A stretch of 34,432 bases of DNA from Sterolibacterium sp. (GTDB lineage Bacteria; Pseudomonadota; Gammaproteobacteria; Burkholderiales; Rhodocyclaceae). Position numbers and translations under genes: made by a program. Shown here piece by piece: positions 25,765 to 33,233 of the stretch. The stretch spans positions 1 to 34,432 of the forward strand of contig JAGOSV010000007.1 of NCBI GenBank assembly GCA_018062105.1, read 5' to 3'. The notes beneath the pieces were generated by a model. It had not been told where the DNA came from. It did not search any database and saw only the letters and a list, made by a program, of their open reading frames with translations. Each line of letters starts with the position of its first letter. Position 1 is the stretch's first letter.

Positions 25765-26943
25765 GTGCTGCTCAAGTCACTGAAACTGACCAATTTCCTG
25801 AGCTTCGGCGAGTCCGCGCAGGTGCTGGAACTGCGCCCGCTCAATGTGGTGATCGGCCCCAATGGGTCGGGGAAATCCAATCTCATCGAAGCCATTGACC
25901 TGATTCGTTCCGCGCCCAGCACCTCGGAGAAATCCAACCTGCTGGCGGCCATCCGCGATGGTGGTGGCGTGCGTGACTGGTTGTGGAAAGGCGCAATCAA
26001 AACACCACACGCAACAATTAATGCGGTGTTCGACAACCCAAGAGCGCACCAGAATTTGCGCTACGTGCTGAGTTTTTCTGAAGTGGGGCAACGCTTCGAG
26101 ATCCTAGATGAGCGTGTCGAACACGAGCAGCCGGACTCTGGACATACCAACCCCTATTTTTATTACCGTTTCCAGAACGGTCATGGCGTGCTCAACATCA
26201 AAGGCCAAGAGCGACGCTTGCAGCACGAAGACATCGACTCCACTGCGTCAATTTTGTCTCAGCGCAAAGACCCCGATCAGTACCCAGAACTGACTTGGCT
26301 AGGTAATTCCTTCGGGAAGATGCGGCTCTACCGCGAGTGGACATTTGGGCGCTACACCACGCCAAGACTGCCGCAGAAGGCTGACTTGCCAAACGACCTG
26401 CTGGAGCCGGACGCCAGCAACCTGGGCTTGGTTCTCAACCGGTTGCGCCGCGATCCAGAGGTCAAAAAGAAGCTGCTCGACGCACTGCGCGCGCTGTACG
26501 ACGGTATCGATGATTTCGACGTGCAAATAGAAGGTGGAACGGTGCAGGTGTTCTTTCAGGAAGGCAGGTACATTGTTCCCGCTACGCGGCTTTCAGATGG
26601 CACTTTGCGCTATCTGTGCTTGCTGGCCATCCTTTGCCACCCCAATCCGCCGCCACTGATTTGTATTGAAGAGCCCGAATTGGGCCTGCACCCCGACGTT
26701 CTGCCAACCTTAGCCGACCTGCTCAAAGATGCGTCAGATCGCACCCAACTGATCGTCACCACCCATTCCGATGTGCTTGTCGATGCTCTGACAGATCAAC
26801 CAGAAGCGGTCATTGTTGCTGAGCGCGGCCCGCAAGGAACCACACTGACCCGACTGGATGCCGAAAAGCTGAAACCCTGGTTGGAAAAATACCGACTCGG
26901 ACAACTCTGGACGCGCGGCGAGATCGGGGGGACGAGATGGTGA
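25765..26943 (+). CDS. AAA ATPase (AAA_15/AAA_21, SMC/ABC-like), partner of DUF4276
   Basis: The 392-residue ATPase has the ABC/SMC-like arrangement: Walker A GPNGSGKSN (residues 31-39), signature LSDGTLR (about 275), Walker B LICIEEPELGLHPD (about 302) and a switch histidine in TTHSD. There is no long SMC coiled coil. This class drives defense systems such as OLD, Septu, RloA/B and PARIS, normally paired with a nuclease. The GTG at 25765 is chosen because AAGGAG lies 6 bases ahead and MLLKSLKLTNFLSFG is the family start; a GTG at 25750 overlaps the brxC stop. It shares 7 bases with the downstream DUF4276 gene, so the two act as a pair. It is not a BREX core gene. Confidence 0.85.
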   Translation: MLLKSLKLTNFLSFGESAQVLELRPLNVVIGPNGSGKSNLIEAIDLIRSAPSTSEKSNLLAAIRDGGGVRDWLWKGAIKTPHATINAVFDNPRAHQNLRYVLSFSEVGQRFEILDERVEHEQPDSGHTNPYFYYRFQNGHGVLNIKGQERRLQHEDIDSTASILSQRKDPDQYPELTWLGNSFGKMRLYREWTFGRYTTPRLPQKADLPNDLLEPDASNLGLVLNRLRRDPEVKKKLLDALRALYDGIDDFDVQIEGGTVQVFFQEGRYIVPATRLSDGTLRYLCLLAILCHPNPPPLICIEEPELGLHPDVLPTLADLLKDASDRTQLIVTTHSDVLVDALTDQPEAVIVAERGPQGTTLTRLDAEKLKPWLEKYRLGQLWTRGEIGGTRW

Positions 26944-27566
26944 AGCTGTATGTAGAAGGCGGCGGCGACACAGCGGCATTGAAAACGGCCTGCCGTGAAG
27001 GATTCACGACATTTATTACCAAGGCCGGCTTGAAGAAACGTCCACGAATCGTGGCTTGTGGAAGCAGGCGCGATGCCTTCGATTCCTTTTGCACCGCAAT
27101 CAATAACGGAGAAGATGCCTTATTGCTCGTGGACAGCGAGGAAGCCGTCAGCGCACAGCATCAACAAGGGCAACCAAACAACTGGCAACCCTGGGTACAC
27201 CTGAAAGCCAGGCAGGGTGACGGCTGGGACAAGCCACAGCATTCCGTCGATACGGATTGCCATCTCATGGTGCAAGTCATGGAAAGCTGGTTTCTCGCCG
27301 ACCGGGAGACACTCAAGGCGTTTTTCGGTCAAGGTTTCAAGGAAAACGCCTTACCTGCCGCCAACAACGCCATCGAAGTCATTGCGAAGCAGCAGGTCTA
27401 TAACTCACTGGCGCAGGCCACCAGTAACTGCAAGACCAAAGCCGCCTACGGTAAAGGCGAACATTCCTTCAAACTGCTGACGAAGATCGACACTGCCAAA
27501 GTCACGCAGGCATCGCCGTGGGCTAAACGGTTCGTGGACGAATTGCGCAAGAAGATGGGTGCCTGA
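26937..27566 (+). CDS. DUF4276 TOPRIM-like protein, probable effector of the ATPase
   Basis: The 209-residue protein starts [20 protein letters not shown]. The E7...D11 residues and the later [10 protein letters not shown] (D66, E68, E69) match the acidic pattern of TOPRIM folds, and [14 protein letters not shown] (111-124) is typical of DUF4276. OLD-like and PARIS-like systems pair an ATPase with a TOPRIM-type nuclease; by analogy this may be a nuclease released or switched on by the ATPase upstream. That is inference: activity of DUF4276 proteins was not established from anything I can see. Overlap of 7 bases with the ATPase and 4 bases to the next ATG place it firmly in the operon. Confidence 0.75.
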   Translation: MVKLYVEGGGDTAALKTACREGFTTFITKAGLKKRPRIVACGSRRDAFDSFCTAINNGEDALLLVDSEEAVSAQHQQGQPNNWQPWVHLKARQGDGWDKPQHSVDTDCHLMVQVMESWFLADRETLKAFFGQGFKENALPAANNAIEVIAKQQVYNSLAQATSNCKTKAAYGKGEHSFKLLTKIDTAKVTQASPWAKRFVDELRKKMGA

Positions 27567-27570
27567 CGCC

Positions 27571-28809
27571 ATGACCAGAGACGAACAGCTCGCCCGGCTC
27601 CAGTCCATCGAATGGAGCGACATCGAATTCAAGGAAGCGACTTGGGCCGCTCCCCGCGATTCGCTGAAAACCGTCAGTGCCTTCGTGGAAGACAACCTCA
27701 TCAAGGCGTGGCAGGCCATCGTCGAGTTCTATTTCCGCCATAGCGAGCGGCCCTTTGCCGTCGATGCCGCCACCCTGCGCCGTGATGACGATCCGCCGGA
27801 CTACATCTCCTTCCGCGAAGCGGCCATCAACCTGCTGATCCACCAGGACTTCGGCGACACCACGCGCGTGCCGGTCATCCGCTTCTTCCGCGACCAGACC
27901 GAGTTCTTCAACCCCGGCGATGCCTTTGCCTCGCGCGAGCAACTGCTCGACCCTGGCGACAAGGAAGTGCGCAACCCCAGCATCGTCAACGCCTTCCGCC
28001 GCATCGGCCTGTCCGATCAGGGCGGCACCGGCGTGCGCGCCATCTTCGACGGCTGGCGCAGGCTGGGCTACCTGCCGCCGGAAATCGAAAACCACAAGGC
28101 CGAGAAGAGCTTCCGCCTGCGCCTGCGCAAGGAGAAGCTCATCACCGAAGCCCAGCTTCTGGCGCAAGCCAGCCTGGGCGCACACCTGTCCGCGCAGGAA
28201 GCCGACGTTTTCGCCTACCTCACCCGCAAGGGCCAGATCGACCTGACCGACGTGAAGGCGCTCACCGGCCTGTCAGGTGCGGACGCCCGCCAGCTTGTGC
28301 AGCGGCTCACCGTACAAGCCCTGCTTGTGCCGCAGGGCGAAACCGGCAACTTGTTCGGTCTGGCCGAGCACCTGCGCGCCCGCTTCCTGCCCGCCACGCC
28401 CGGTCAGGCCAATAAAAATCAATACGTTATCGACGCTGGTGTCGCTGCCGAAGGCACTGCACAAGCCACTGAACAAGTGACCGATCAAGTCGCGCCAAGG
28501 CAGCCCGAACTTGATCGGTCACTTGATCGGTCGCTGCATCAATTATCCGATGTGCAACGGCAGCTCATTGAATTTGCTGATGTGCCGCGCTCGATGGCGG
28601 AATTGATGGCCCACGCAGGTTTCAGCCATCGCCCGCACTTCGTTGCCACCTACATAGAACCTTTGCTGGCTGGCGGCGTGTTGCGCCTGACCATCCCCGA
28701 CAAGCCGCGCTCGTCGCAGCAACGCTACGTGCTCACCGACGCGGGCGTGCAGCTCAAGCTGCTGCACGAACAACAACAGGCCGCAGGCCAAGCGGATGGG
28801 CAGTCATGA
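27571..28809 (+). CDS. AlbA/Schlafen-type and RecG-like HATPase regulator, internally deleted
   Basis: The 412-residue protein begins with an AlbA_2 (Schlafen-like) remnant, [20 protein letters not shown] (residues 13-32) then KTVSAF. It jumps to [22 protein letters not shown] (39-60), which in related proteins lies well after the AlbA domain. It then continues with an HATPase-type segment: [19 protein letters not shown] (81-99), FNPGDAF, and [21 protein letters not shown]. Winged-helix-like C-terminal domains follow, joined by a QVTDQV linker. An in-frame loss of roughly 100-200 residues is inferred from recalled family layout, not from alignment. Intact homologs act as DNA-binding regulators. 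The ATG at 27571 follows the DUF4276 stop by 4 bases; the stop overlaps the next ATG (ATGA). Confidence 0.7.
   Translation: MTRDEQLARLQSIEWSDIEFKEATWAAPRDSLKTVSAFVEDNLIKAWQAIVEFYFRHSERPFAVDAATLRRDDDPPDYISFREAAINLLIHQDFGDTTRVPVIRFFRDQTEFFNPGDAFASREQLLDPGDKEVRNPSIVNAFRRIGLSDQGGTGVRAIFDGWRRLGYLPPEIENHKAEKSFRLRLRKEKLITEAQLLAQASLGAHLSAQEADVFAYLTRKGQIDLTDVKALTGLSGADARQLVQRLTVQALLVPQGETGNLFGLAEHLRARFLPATPGQANKNQYVIDAGVAAEGTAQATEQVTDQVAPRQPELDRSLDRSLHQLSDVQRQLIEFADVPRSMAELMAHAGFSHRPHFVATYIEPLLAGGVLRLTIPDKPRSSQQRYVLTDAGVQLKLLHEQQQAAGQADGQS
28474..28525. repeat. Perfect 16-base inverted repeat inside the AlbA/HATPase gene
   Basis: CAAGTGACCGATCAAG (28474-28489) and CTTGATCGGTCACTTG (28510-28525) form a 16-base perfect stem with a 20-base loop, and a partial third half follows. 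It encodes a glutamine/valine- and leucine/arginine-rich linker. Confidence 0.8.
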
Positions 28810-29372
28810 ATCAACCCACACGCGGCAAGGCTTCTCCCTCTCCCCCAACCCATCTCCCGCTCGTGGGAGATGGGAGCAAAGCACACAGCGAGGCCGTATT
28901 TCTCCCCGCCCAGAGTGGTGCCGCACTTCTCCCCTCTCCCGCGAGCGGGAGAGGGGCCGGGGGAGAGGGCGATTCCCTGCTAAACCGCGCCAAATCCCTG
29001 CGCAGCCACCAGACCGACGCCGAACAACGGCTTTGGTACCACCTGCGCGCGCACCGCTTCAATGGGCTGAAATTCAAGCGACAAAAACCCATCGGCCCCT
29101 ACATCGTCGATTTCGTCTGCCATGCGCCGTGTTTGGTGATTGAACTCGACGGCGGACAACACGTCGATCAGACCACCTACGACCGCAAGCGCGATACCTA
29201 CTTGCAGGCACAAGGCTTTGCCGTGCTGCGCTTCTGGAACAACCAAGCATTGACCGAAACCGATGCGGTGCTGGACGCGATTCGGCTGAAGGTGCTTGAG
29301 CTTTCCACCCTCTCCCCCAGCCCCTCTCCCGCCAGCGGGAGAGGGGAGAAAAACTCGGCAGGAACTCCATGA
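28806..29372 (+). CDS. DUF559 endonuclease-like protein
   Basis: The 188-residue protein has a PDDEXK-type DUF559 core of about 110 residues. Its elements are [20 protein letters not shown] (64-83), D102 in [10 protein letters not shown]113 and D115 in VIELDGGQH, and a final [14 protein letters not shown]. Such domains resemble very-short-patch repair (Vsr-like) nucleases and occur near restriction and defense genes; a nicking role here is a guess. The first about 55 residues and last about 20 residues are not DUF559: they are translated palindromic repeats (GRGAGGEG and [11 protein letters not shown]). The start overlaps the previous stop and the stop overlaps the next ATG (ATGA), so the chimeric frame is really used as an operon link. 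Confidence 0.8.
   Translation: MNQPTRGKASPSPPTHLPLVGDGSKAHSEAVFLPAQSGAALLPSPASGRGAGGEGDSLLNRAKSLRSHQTDAEQRLWYHLRAHRFNGLKFKRQKPIGPYIVDFVCHAPCLVIELDGGQHVDQTTYDRKRDTYLQAQGFAVLRFWNNQALTETDAVLDAIRLKVLELSTLSPSPSPASGRGEKNSAGTP
28834..28876 (-). repeat. Palindromic element copy 1 (variant stem)
   Basis: CCCATCTCCC (28849-28858) pairs with GGGAGATGGG (28865-28874). Preceded by CTCCCTCTCCCCCAA, it is inverted relative to copies 2, 4 and 5. The stem carries a paired change (A-T) from the common CCCCTCTCCC. Confidence 0.7.
28931..28969 (+). repeat. Palindromic element copy 2
   Basis: A 12-base perfect stem (CCCCTCTCCCGC 28931-28942, GCGGGAGAGGGG 28945-28956), GA loop, is followed by CCGGGGGAGAGGG. It lies in frame in the DUF559 gene. 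Confidence 0.85.
29308..29346 (-). repeat. Palindromic element copy 3
   Basis: CCCTCTCCCCCAG (29308-29320) precedes the 12-base stem 29321-29332 / 29335-29346 with CA loop. Its orientation is opposite to copies 2, 4 and 5. It encodes the tail of the DUF559 protein. Confidence 0.85.
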
Positions 29373-32179
29373 GCGATTTTTTCCAGAACCATGCGGCCAA
29401 GTCAGGCCCCGTCGAATGCCTCGGCCAAACCTTCCCCAGCGACGACGCCCGGCGCTCCCACTTCCTTGCGCTGCTAGCCGAAAAGCTGCAAGACCCGGCA
29501 TTCCGCAAGCAGGAAGGTTTCCCGCAGGGCACGATTGAGGCCATCCTCGCCCTATCCGATCCGCCGTATTACACCGCCTGCCCGAACCCGTGGTTGGCGG
29601 AGTTCGTGGCGCATTACGGCACGCCTTATCCCCCCTCTCCCGCTGGCGGGAGAGGGGCGGGGGGAGGGGCCAAGCCCTACAGCCGCGAGCCGCTGGCGAT
29701 TGACGTGAGCGTGGGCAAGACCGACGCCATCTACAAGGCGCACAGCTACCACACCAAGGTGCCGCACCTGGCCATCGTGCCGTCCATCCTGCACTACACC
29801 CAGCCGGGCGATGTGGTGCTGGACGGCTTTTCCGGCTCGGGCATGACCGGCGTGGCCGCGCAGTGGTGCGGCACCGCCCCGGCCAGCTACCGGCTTGAGC
29901 TGGAACAGGCGTGGAAGAAAGAAGGCCGCGCCGCGCCCCAGTGGGGCGCACGCCGTGCGGTGCTCAATGACCTGTCGCCCGCCGCCACCTTCATCGGCGC
30001 GAACTACAACATTCCCTTCGATGTGGATGCCTTCGCCCAGGCGGGCAAGCAACTGCTGAAAGCGCTGGAGCAGGACATCGGCTGGATGTACGAAACGCTG
30101 CACAGCGATGGCAAGACCCAAGGCCGCATCGAATACACGGTGTGGAGCGAGGTGTTCAGTTGCCCGGAATGCGCTGGGGAAGTGAATTTTCTGGACGAAG
30201 CCTTGGATGAGGAATCCAAGCGCGTCAAAGATGAGTTTCCGTGCCCACACTGCAATGCAGGACTGACGAAGAAGAAGCTGGAGCGGCTGTACGTCACCAA
30301 GCTGGATAGCGCCACCGGCACCACGCTGCAAACGCTCAAGCGAGTGCCCAGCCTGATTGCGTATCGCATCGGCAAAACGAAATACGAAAAGAAACCCGAT
30401 GCAGCCGACTTGGCTTTGCTGCAAAAGATTGATGCCTTGCCGCTGCCCGGCGACGTTCCCACGGTCGCGTTTCCTTTTGCCGACATGTGGGAAGCGCCGC
30501 GTATGCGTGACAAAGGAATCACTCACACCCATCACATGTTCCTGCCGCGTGCCGCGCAGGCAATGGGCGCGTTGTGGGCAAAGGCACAAGCACACCCCGA
30601 CGCTCGGATTCGCGGCTTCTTGCTGTTTACGGTTGAGCAGGCGATCTGGGGTATGACTGTTCTTGCGCGGTACGCACCGACTCACTTCTCGCAGGTCAAT
30701 CAGTACCTCGCAGGCGTGTATTACGTATCTTCGCAACACGCGGAGTGCAGCCCTTGGTACATCCTCGACGGAAAGCTGGATCGACTGGTCAAGGCGTTTC
30801 GTCAATATCACGCAAAACCGACAAACGCGGCAGTCACCACCGGTACGGCAGCAAAGCTGCCACTCGCGGATGACTGCATCGACTACATCTTCACCGATCC
30901 GCCGTTCGGCGAAAACCTGCCCTACGCAGAGCTGAATTTCATTGTTGAGGCTTGGCACGGCGTGATGACCCAAGCCAAGCTGGATGCCATTGTGGATCGC
31001 GCCAAGGAAAACCGGGCGGCACAAAAGTCGGTGGACGACTACCGCAGGTTGATGGCGAGTTGCTTCAAGGAATACTTCCGTGTGCTCAAGCCGGGCCGCT
31101 GGATGACGGTGGTGTTTTCCAACACGCAAGCGGCGGTATGGAATGGTTTGCAAACCGCCATGCAGCAAGCCGGGTTCGTCGTCGCCAATGTGTCGGCACT
31201 CGACAAGCAGCAAGGCAGCTTCAAGGCGGTAACAACCGCTGTCGCCGTCAAGCAGGACTTGGTGATCTCCGCCTATAAACCCAACGGCGGCTTGGAGCAA
31301 CGATTCGCAGAGCGTGGCGCAACGCCGGAATCGGCGTGGGATTTCGTGCAGACGCACTTGAAGCAGCTTCCGGTCGTGAAGGTCAGGGGCGGCGAACTGG
31401 AATTCGTCGCCGAGCGCGATCCGCGCATCCTGTTCGATCGGATGGTGGCGTGGTTTGTGCGGCACAGCGCACCCGTGCCGCTTTCCAGCCAGGAGTTTCA
31501 GGACGGTCTGCGCAGCCGCTTCCCCGACCGCGACGGCATGGTCTTCCTGCCCGAGCAGGTGGCCGAATACGACAAGAAGCGCGCGCAAACCGCGCAAGCG
31601 CCGCAGATGGAATTGTTCGTCTCCGACGAGCGCAGCGCCATCGACTGGGCGGCGGACTACCTGAAAGCGCGGCCTTCCACCTATCAGGACATCCACCCGG
31701 AGTTCATCAAGCAACTGGGCGCAGGCTGGAAGAAGCACGAAACCCGCCCGGAACTCTCGGCGCTGCTGGAAGCCAACTTCCTGCGCTTCGAGGGCACGGG
31801 CGAAGTTCCCAGCCAGATTCACCGCTACCTCTCCACCAACTACCACGACCTGCGCGGGCTGGAGAAGAACGATCCTCGCCTGATCGCCCGCGCACAAGAC
31901 CGCTGGTATGTGCCCGACCCGAACAAGGCGCAGGACTTGGAGAAGAAGCGCGAAAAGGCACTGCTCAAGGAGTTCGAGACCTACAAGACGTTCACTGGCC
32001 GCAAGATCAAGGAATCGCGCCTGGAAGTGCTGCGCGCCGGTTTCCGCGATGCCTGGGCCAGAAAGGACTACGCCACCATCCTCGCCATCGCCCACAAGCT
32101 GCCGGACGAAACCCTGCAAGAAGACGAAAAGCTGCTCACCCTGTACGACATGGCGCTGACGCGCAGCGAGGAAAGCTGA
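29369..32179 (+). CDS. pglXI: DNA methyltransferase PglXI of BREX-3 (DUF1156 family)
   Basis: The 936-residue enzyme is an amino-DNA methyltransferase. Motif IV-like SDPPYYTACPNPW (residues 63-75) precedes the SAM-binding LDGFSGSGMTGVAA (about 150), the beta-class order, and a second TDPPFGENLPYAELN occurs near 510. Two zinc-ribbon CxxC pairs (SCPECAGE about 265, CPHCNAG about 291) lie between. It is expected to methylate adenine at a BREX site to mark self DNA, but base and site are unknown. Residues about 87-101 ([14 protein letters not shown]) are encoded by palindromic copy 4 and look like an insertion. ATGA overlaps the DUF559 stop. In type 3 BREX, the methyltransferase follows brxC; here four cargo genes separate them. 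Confidence 0.85.
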   Translation: MSDFFQNHAAKSGPVECLGQTFPSDDARRSHFLALLAEKLQDPAFRKQEGFPQGTIEAILALSDPPYYTACPNPWLAEFVAHYGTPYPPSPAGGRGAGGGAKPYSREPLAIDVSVGKTDAIYKAHSYHTKVPHLAIVPSILHYTQPGDVVLDGFSGSGMTGVAAQWCGTAPASYRLELEQAWKKEGRAAPQWGARRAVLNDLSPAATFIGANYNIPFDVDAFAQAGKQLLKALEQDIGWMYETLHSDGKTQGRIEYTVWSEVFSCPECAGEVNFLDEALDEESKRVKDEFPCPHCNAGLTKKKLERLYVTKLDSATGTTLQTLKRVPSLIAYRIGKTKYEKKPDAADLALLQKIDALPLPGDVPTVAFPFADMWEAPRMRDKGITHTHHMFLPRAAQAMGALWAKAQAHPDARIRGFLLFTVEQAIWGMTVLARYAPTHFSQVNQYLAGVYYVSSQHAECSPWYILDGKLDRLVKAFRQYHAKPTNAAVTTGTAAKLPLADDCIDYIFTDPPFGENLPYAELNFIVEAWHGVMTQAKLDAIVDRAKENRAAQKSVDDYRRLMASCFKEYFRVLKPGRWMTVVFSNTQAAVWNGLQTAMQQAGFVVANVSALDKQQGSFKAVTTAVAVKQDLVISAYKPNGGLEQRFAERGATPESAWDFVQTHLKQLPVVKVRGGELEFVAERDPRILFDRMVAWFVRHSAPVPLSSQEFQDGLRSRFPDRDGMVFLPEQVAEYDKKRAQTAQAPQMELFVSDERSAIDWAADYLKARPSTYQDIHPEFIKQLGAGWKKHETRPELSALLEANFLRFEGTGEVPSQIHRYLSTNYHDLRGLEKNDPRLIARAQDRWYVPDPNKAQDLEKKREKALLKEFETYKTFTGRKIKESRLEVLRAGFRDAWARKDYATILAIAHKLPDETLQEDEKLLTLYDMALTRSEES
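29632..29669 (+). repeat. Palindromic element copy 4, inside the methyltransferase gene
   Basis: A 12-base perfect stem (29632-29643 with 29646-29657), TG loop, is followed by CGGGGGGAGGGG. It is read in frame as part of the methyltransferase. Confidence 0.85.
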
Positions 32180-32180
32180 C

Positions 32181-33233
32181 ATGGCCAAACGCCCCGCCCA
32201 GCGTGATCAGGCCGTGTCGCTGCTGCCCGTGCCCGAAGGCTACGCACCTTGGCTGGAGGAGTTGAAAGGCCGTATCCACACGGCGCAGCAACGCGCCGCG
32301 CTGGCCGTCAACCGGGAACTGGTGCTGCTGTACTGGCAGATTGGCCGCGACATCCTGCAGCGGCAAGCCGCGCAAGGCTGGGGCAGCAAGGTGATCGAGC
32401 GGCTGGCGCATGATTTGCGGGTGGCGTTTCCGGGCATGAAGGGGTTTTCACGCGCCAACCTGATGTATATGCGGGCATTTGCCGAGGCCTGGCCGGATGC
32501 CGAAATTGTCCAACAGGCTGTTGGACAATTGCCCTGGGGCCACAACCTGGTGCTGCTGACCAAGCTAAAAGCACAGGATATGCGCCTGGCCTATGCGCGG
32601 GCTGCCATCGAGCACGGTTGGTCGCGCAATGTCCTGAACATCCACATCGAAACCCGGCGGCTGGAGCGCAGCGGCCAGGCCATCACCAACTTTGTGGAAC
32701 GCCTGCCCATGCCGGGCAGCGACTTGGCGCAGCAGTCGCTCAAAGACCCTTACCTGTTCGATTTTCTCGATGTCGGCAACGAGGCCGACGAGCGCGAGAT
32801 CGAATCGGCGCTGGTCAAGCACATCACCCAGTTTCTGCTGGAGCTGGGTGCAGGCTTTGCCTTTGTCGGGCGTCAGGTGCATCTGGAAGTGGGCGGCGAT
32901 GACTTCTTCATCGATCTGTTGTTCTACCACCTCAAGCTGCGCTGCTATGTGGTCATCGAACTGAAGGCCGAGAAGTTCAAACCCGAGCATCTGGGGCAGT
33001 TGAGCTTTTACATCACGGCAGTGGATCGGCAGGTCAAGGCCGAGCAGGACGCGCCCACCATCGGCTTGCTGCTGTGCAAGAGCAAGAACGAAGTGGTGGC
33101 CGAATACGCCTTGGGCGACAAAACCCAGCCCATGGGCGTGGCCGAATACAAGCTGCTGGAATCCTTGCCCAAGGAGCTGCAAACCAATCTGCCCAGCATT
33201 GAGCAGATCGAGCGCGAGCTGGGCGGGCAATGA
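32181..33233 (+). CDS. DUF1016 (YhcG-type) PDDEXK nuclease
   Basis: The 350-residue protein has the N-terminal DUF1016 helical region (LVLLYWQIGRDILQRQ) and a C-terminal PDDEXK nuclease with D245 in DDFFIDLLFYH and E260-x-K262 in VVIELKAEKFKP. Members of this family are often found in defense islands and inside restriction or BREX operons; a cleaving effector or DNA repair role is plausible, not shown. It sits one base after the methyltransferase stop and overlaps the helicase ATG (ATGA), inside the BREX core. A 27-base perfect palindrome occurs within it at 32504-32530. No missing catalytic residue is visible. Confidence 0.85.
   Translation: MAKRPAQRDQAVSLLPVPEGYAPWLEELKGRIHTAQQRAALAVNRELVLLYWQIGRDILQRQAAQGWGSKVIERLAHDLRVAFPGMKGFSRANLMYMRAFAEAWPDAEIVQQAVGQLPWGHNLVLLTKLKAQDMRLAYARAAIEHGWSRNVLNIHIETRRLERSGQAITNFVERLPMPGSDLAQQSLKDPYLFDFLDVGNEADEREIESALVKHITQFLLELGAGFAFVGRQVHLEVGGDDFFIDLLFYHLKLRCYVVIELKAEKFKPEHLGQLSFYITAVDRQVKAEQDAPTIGLLLCKSKNEVVAEYALGDKTQPMGVAEYKLLESLPKELQTNLPSIEQIERELGGQ
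32504..32530. repeat. 27-base perfect palindrome within the DUF1016 gene
   Basis: AATTGTCCAACAG (32504-32516) and CTGTTGGACAATT (32518-32530) flank a single G. It encodes IVQQAVGQLP near a conserved QLPWGHN segment. Confidence 0.85.

Noticed and set aside
28931-29346. Terminators in the DUF559 gene
   Set aside because: The hairpins are strong but lack a following T-tract and lie inside translated frames of a coupled operon.
29552-32188. Long antisense frame opposite the methyltransferase gene
   Set aside because: The sense strand encodes clear methyltransferase motifs; the antisense product has no recognisable motif.
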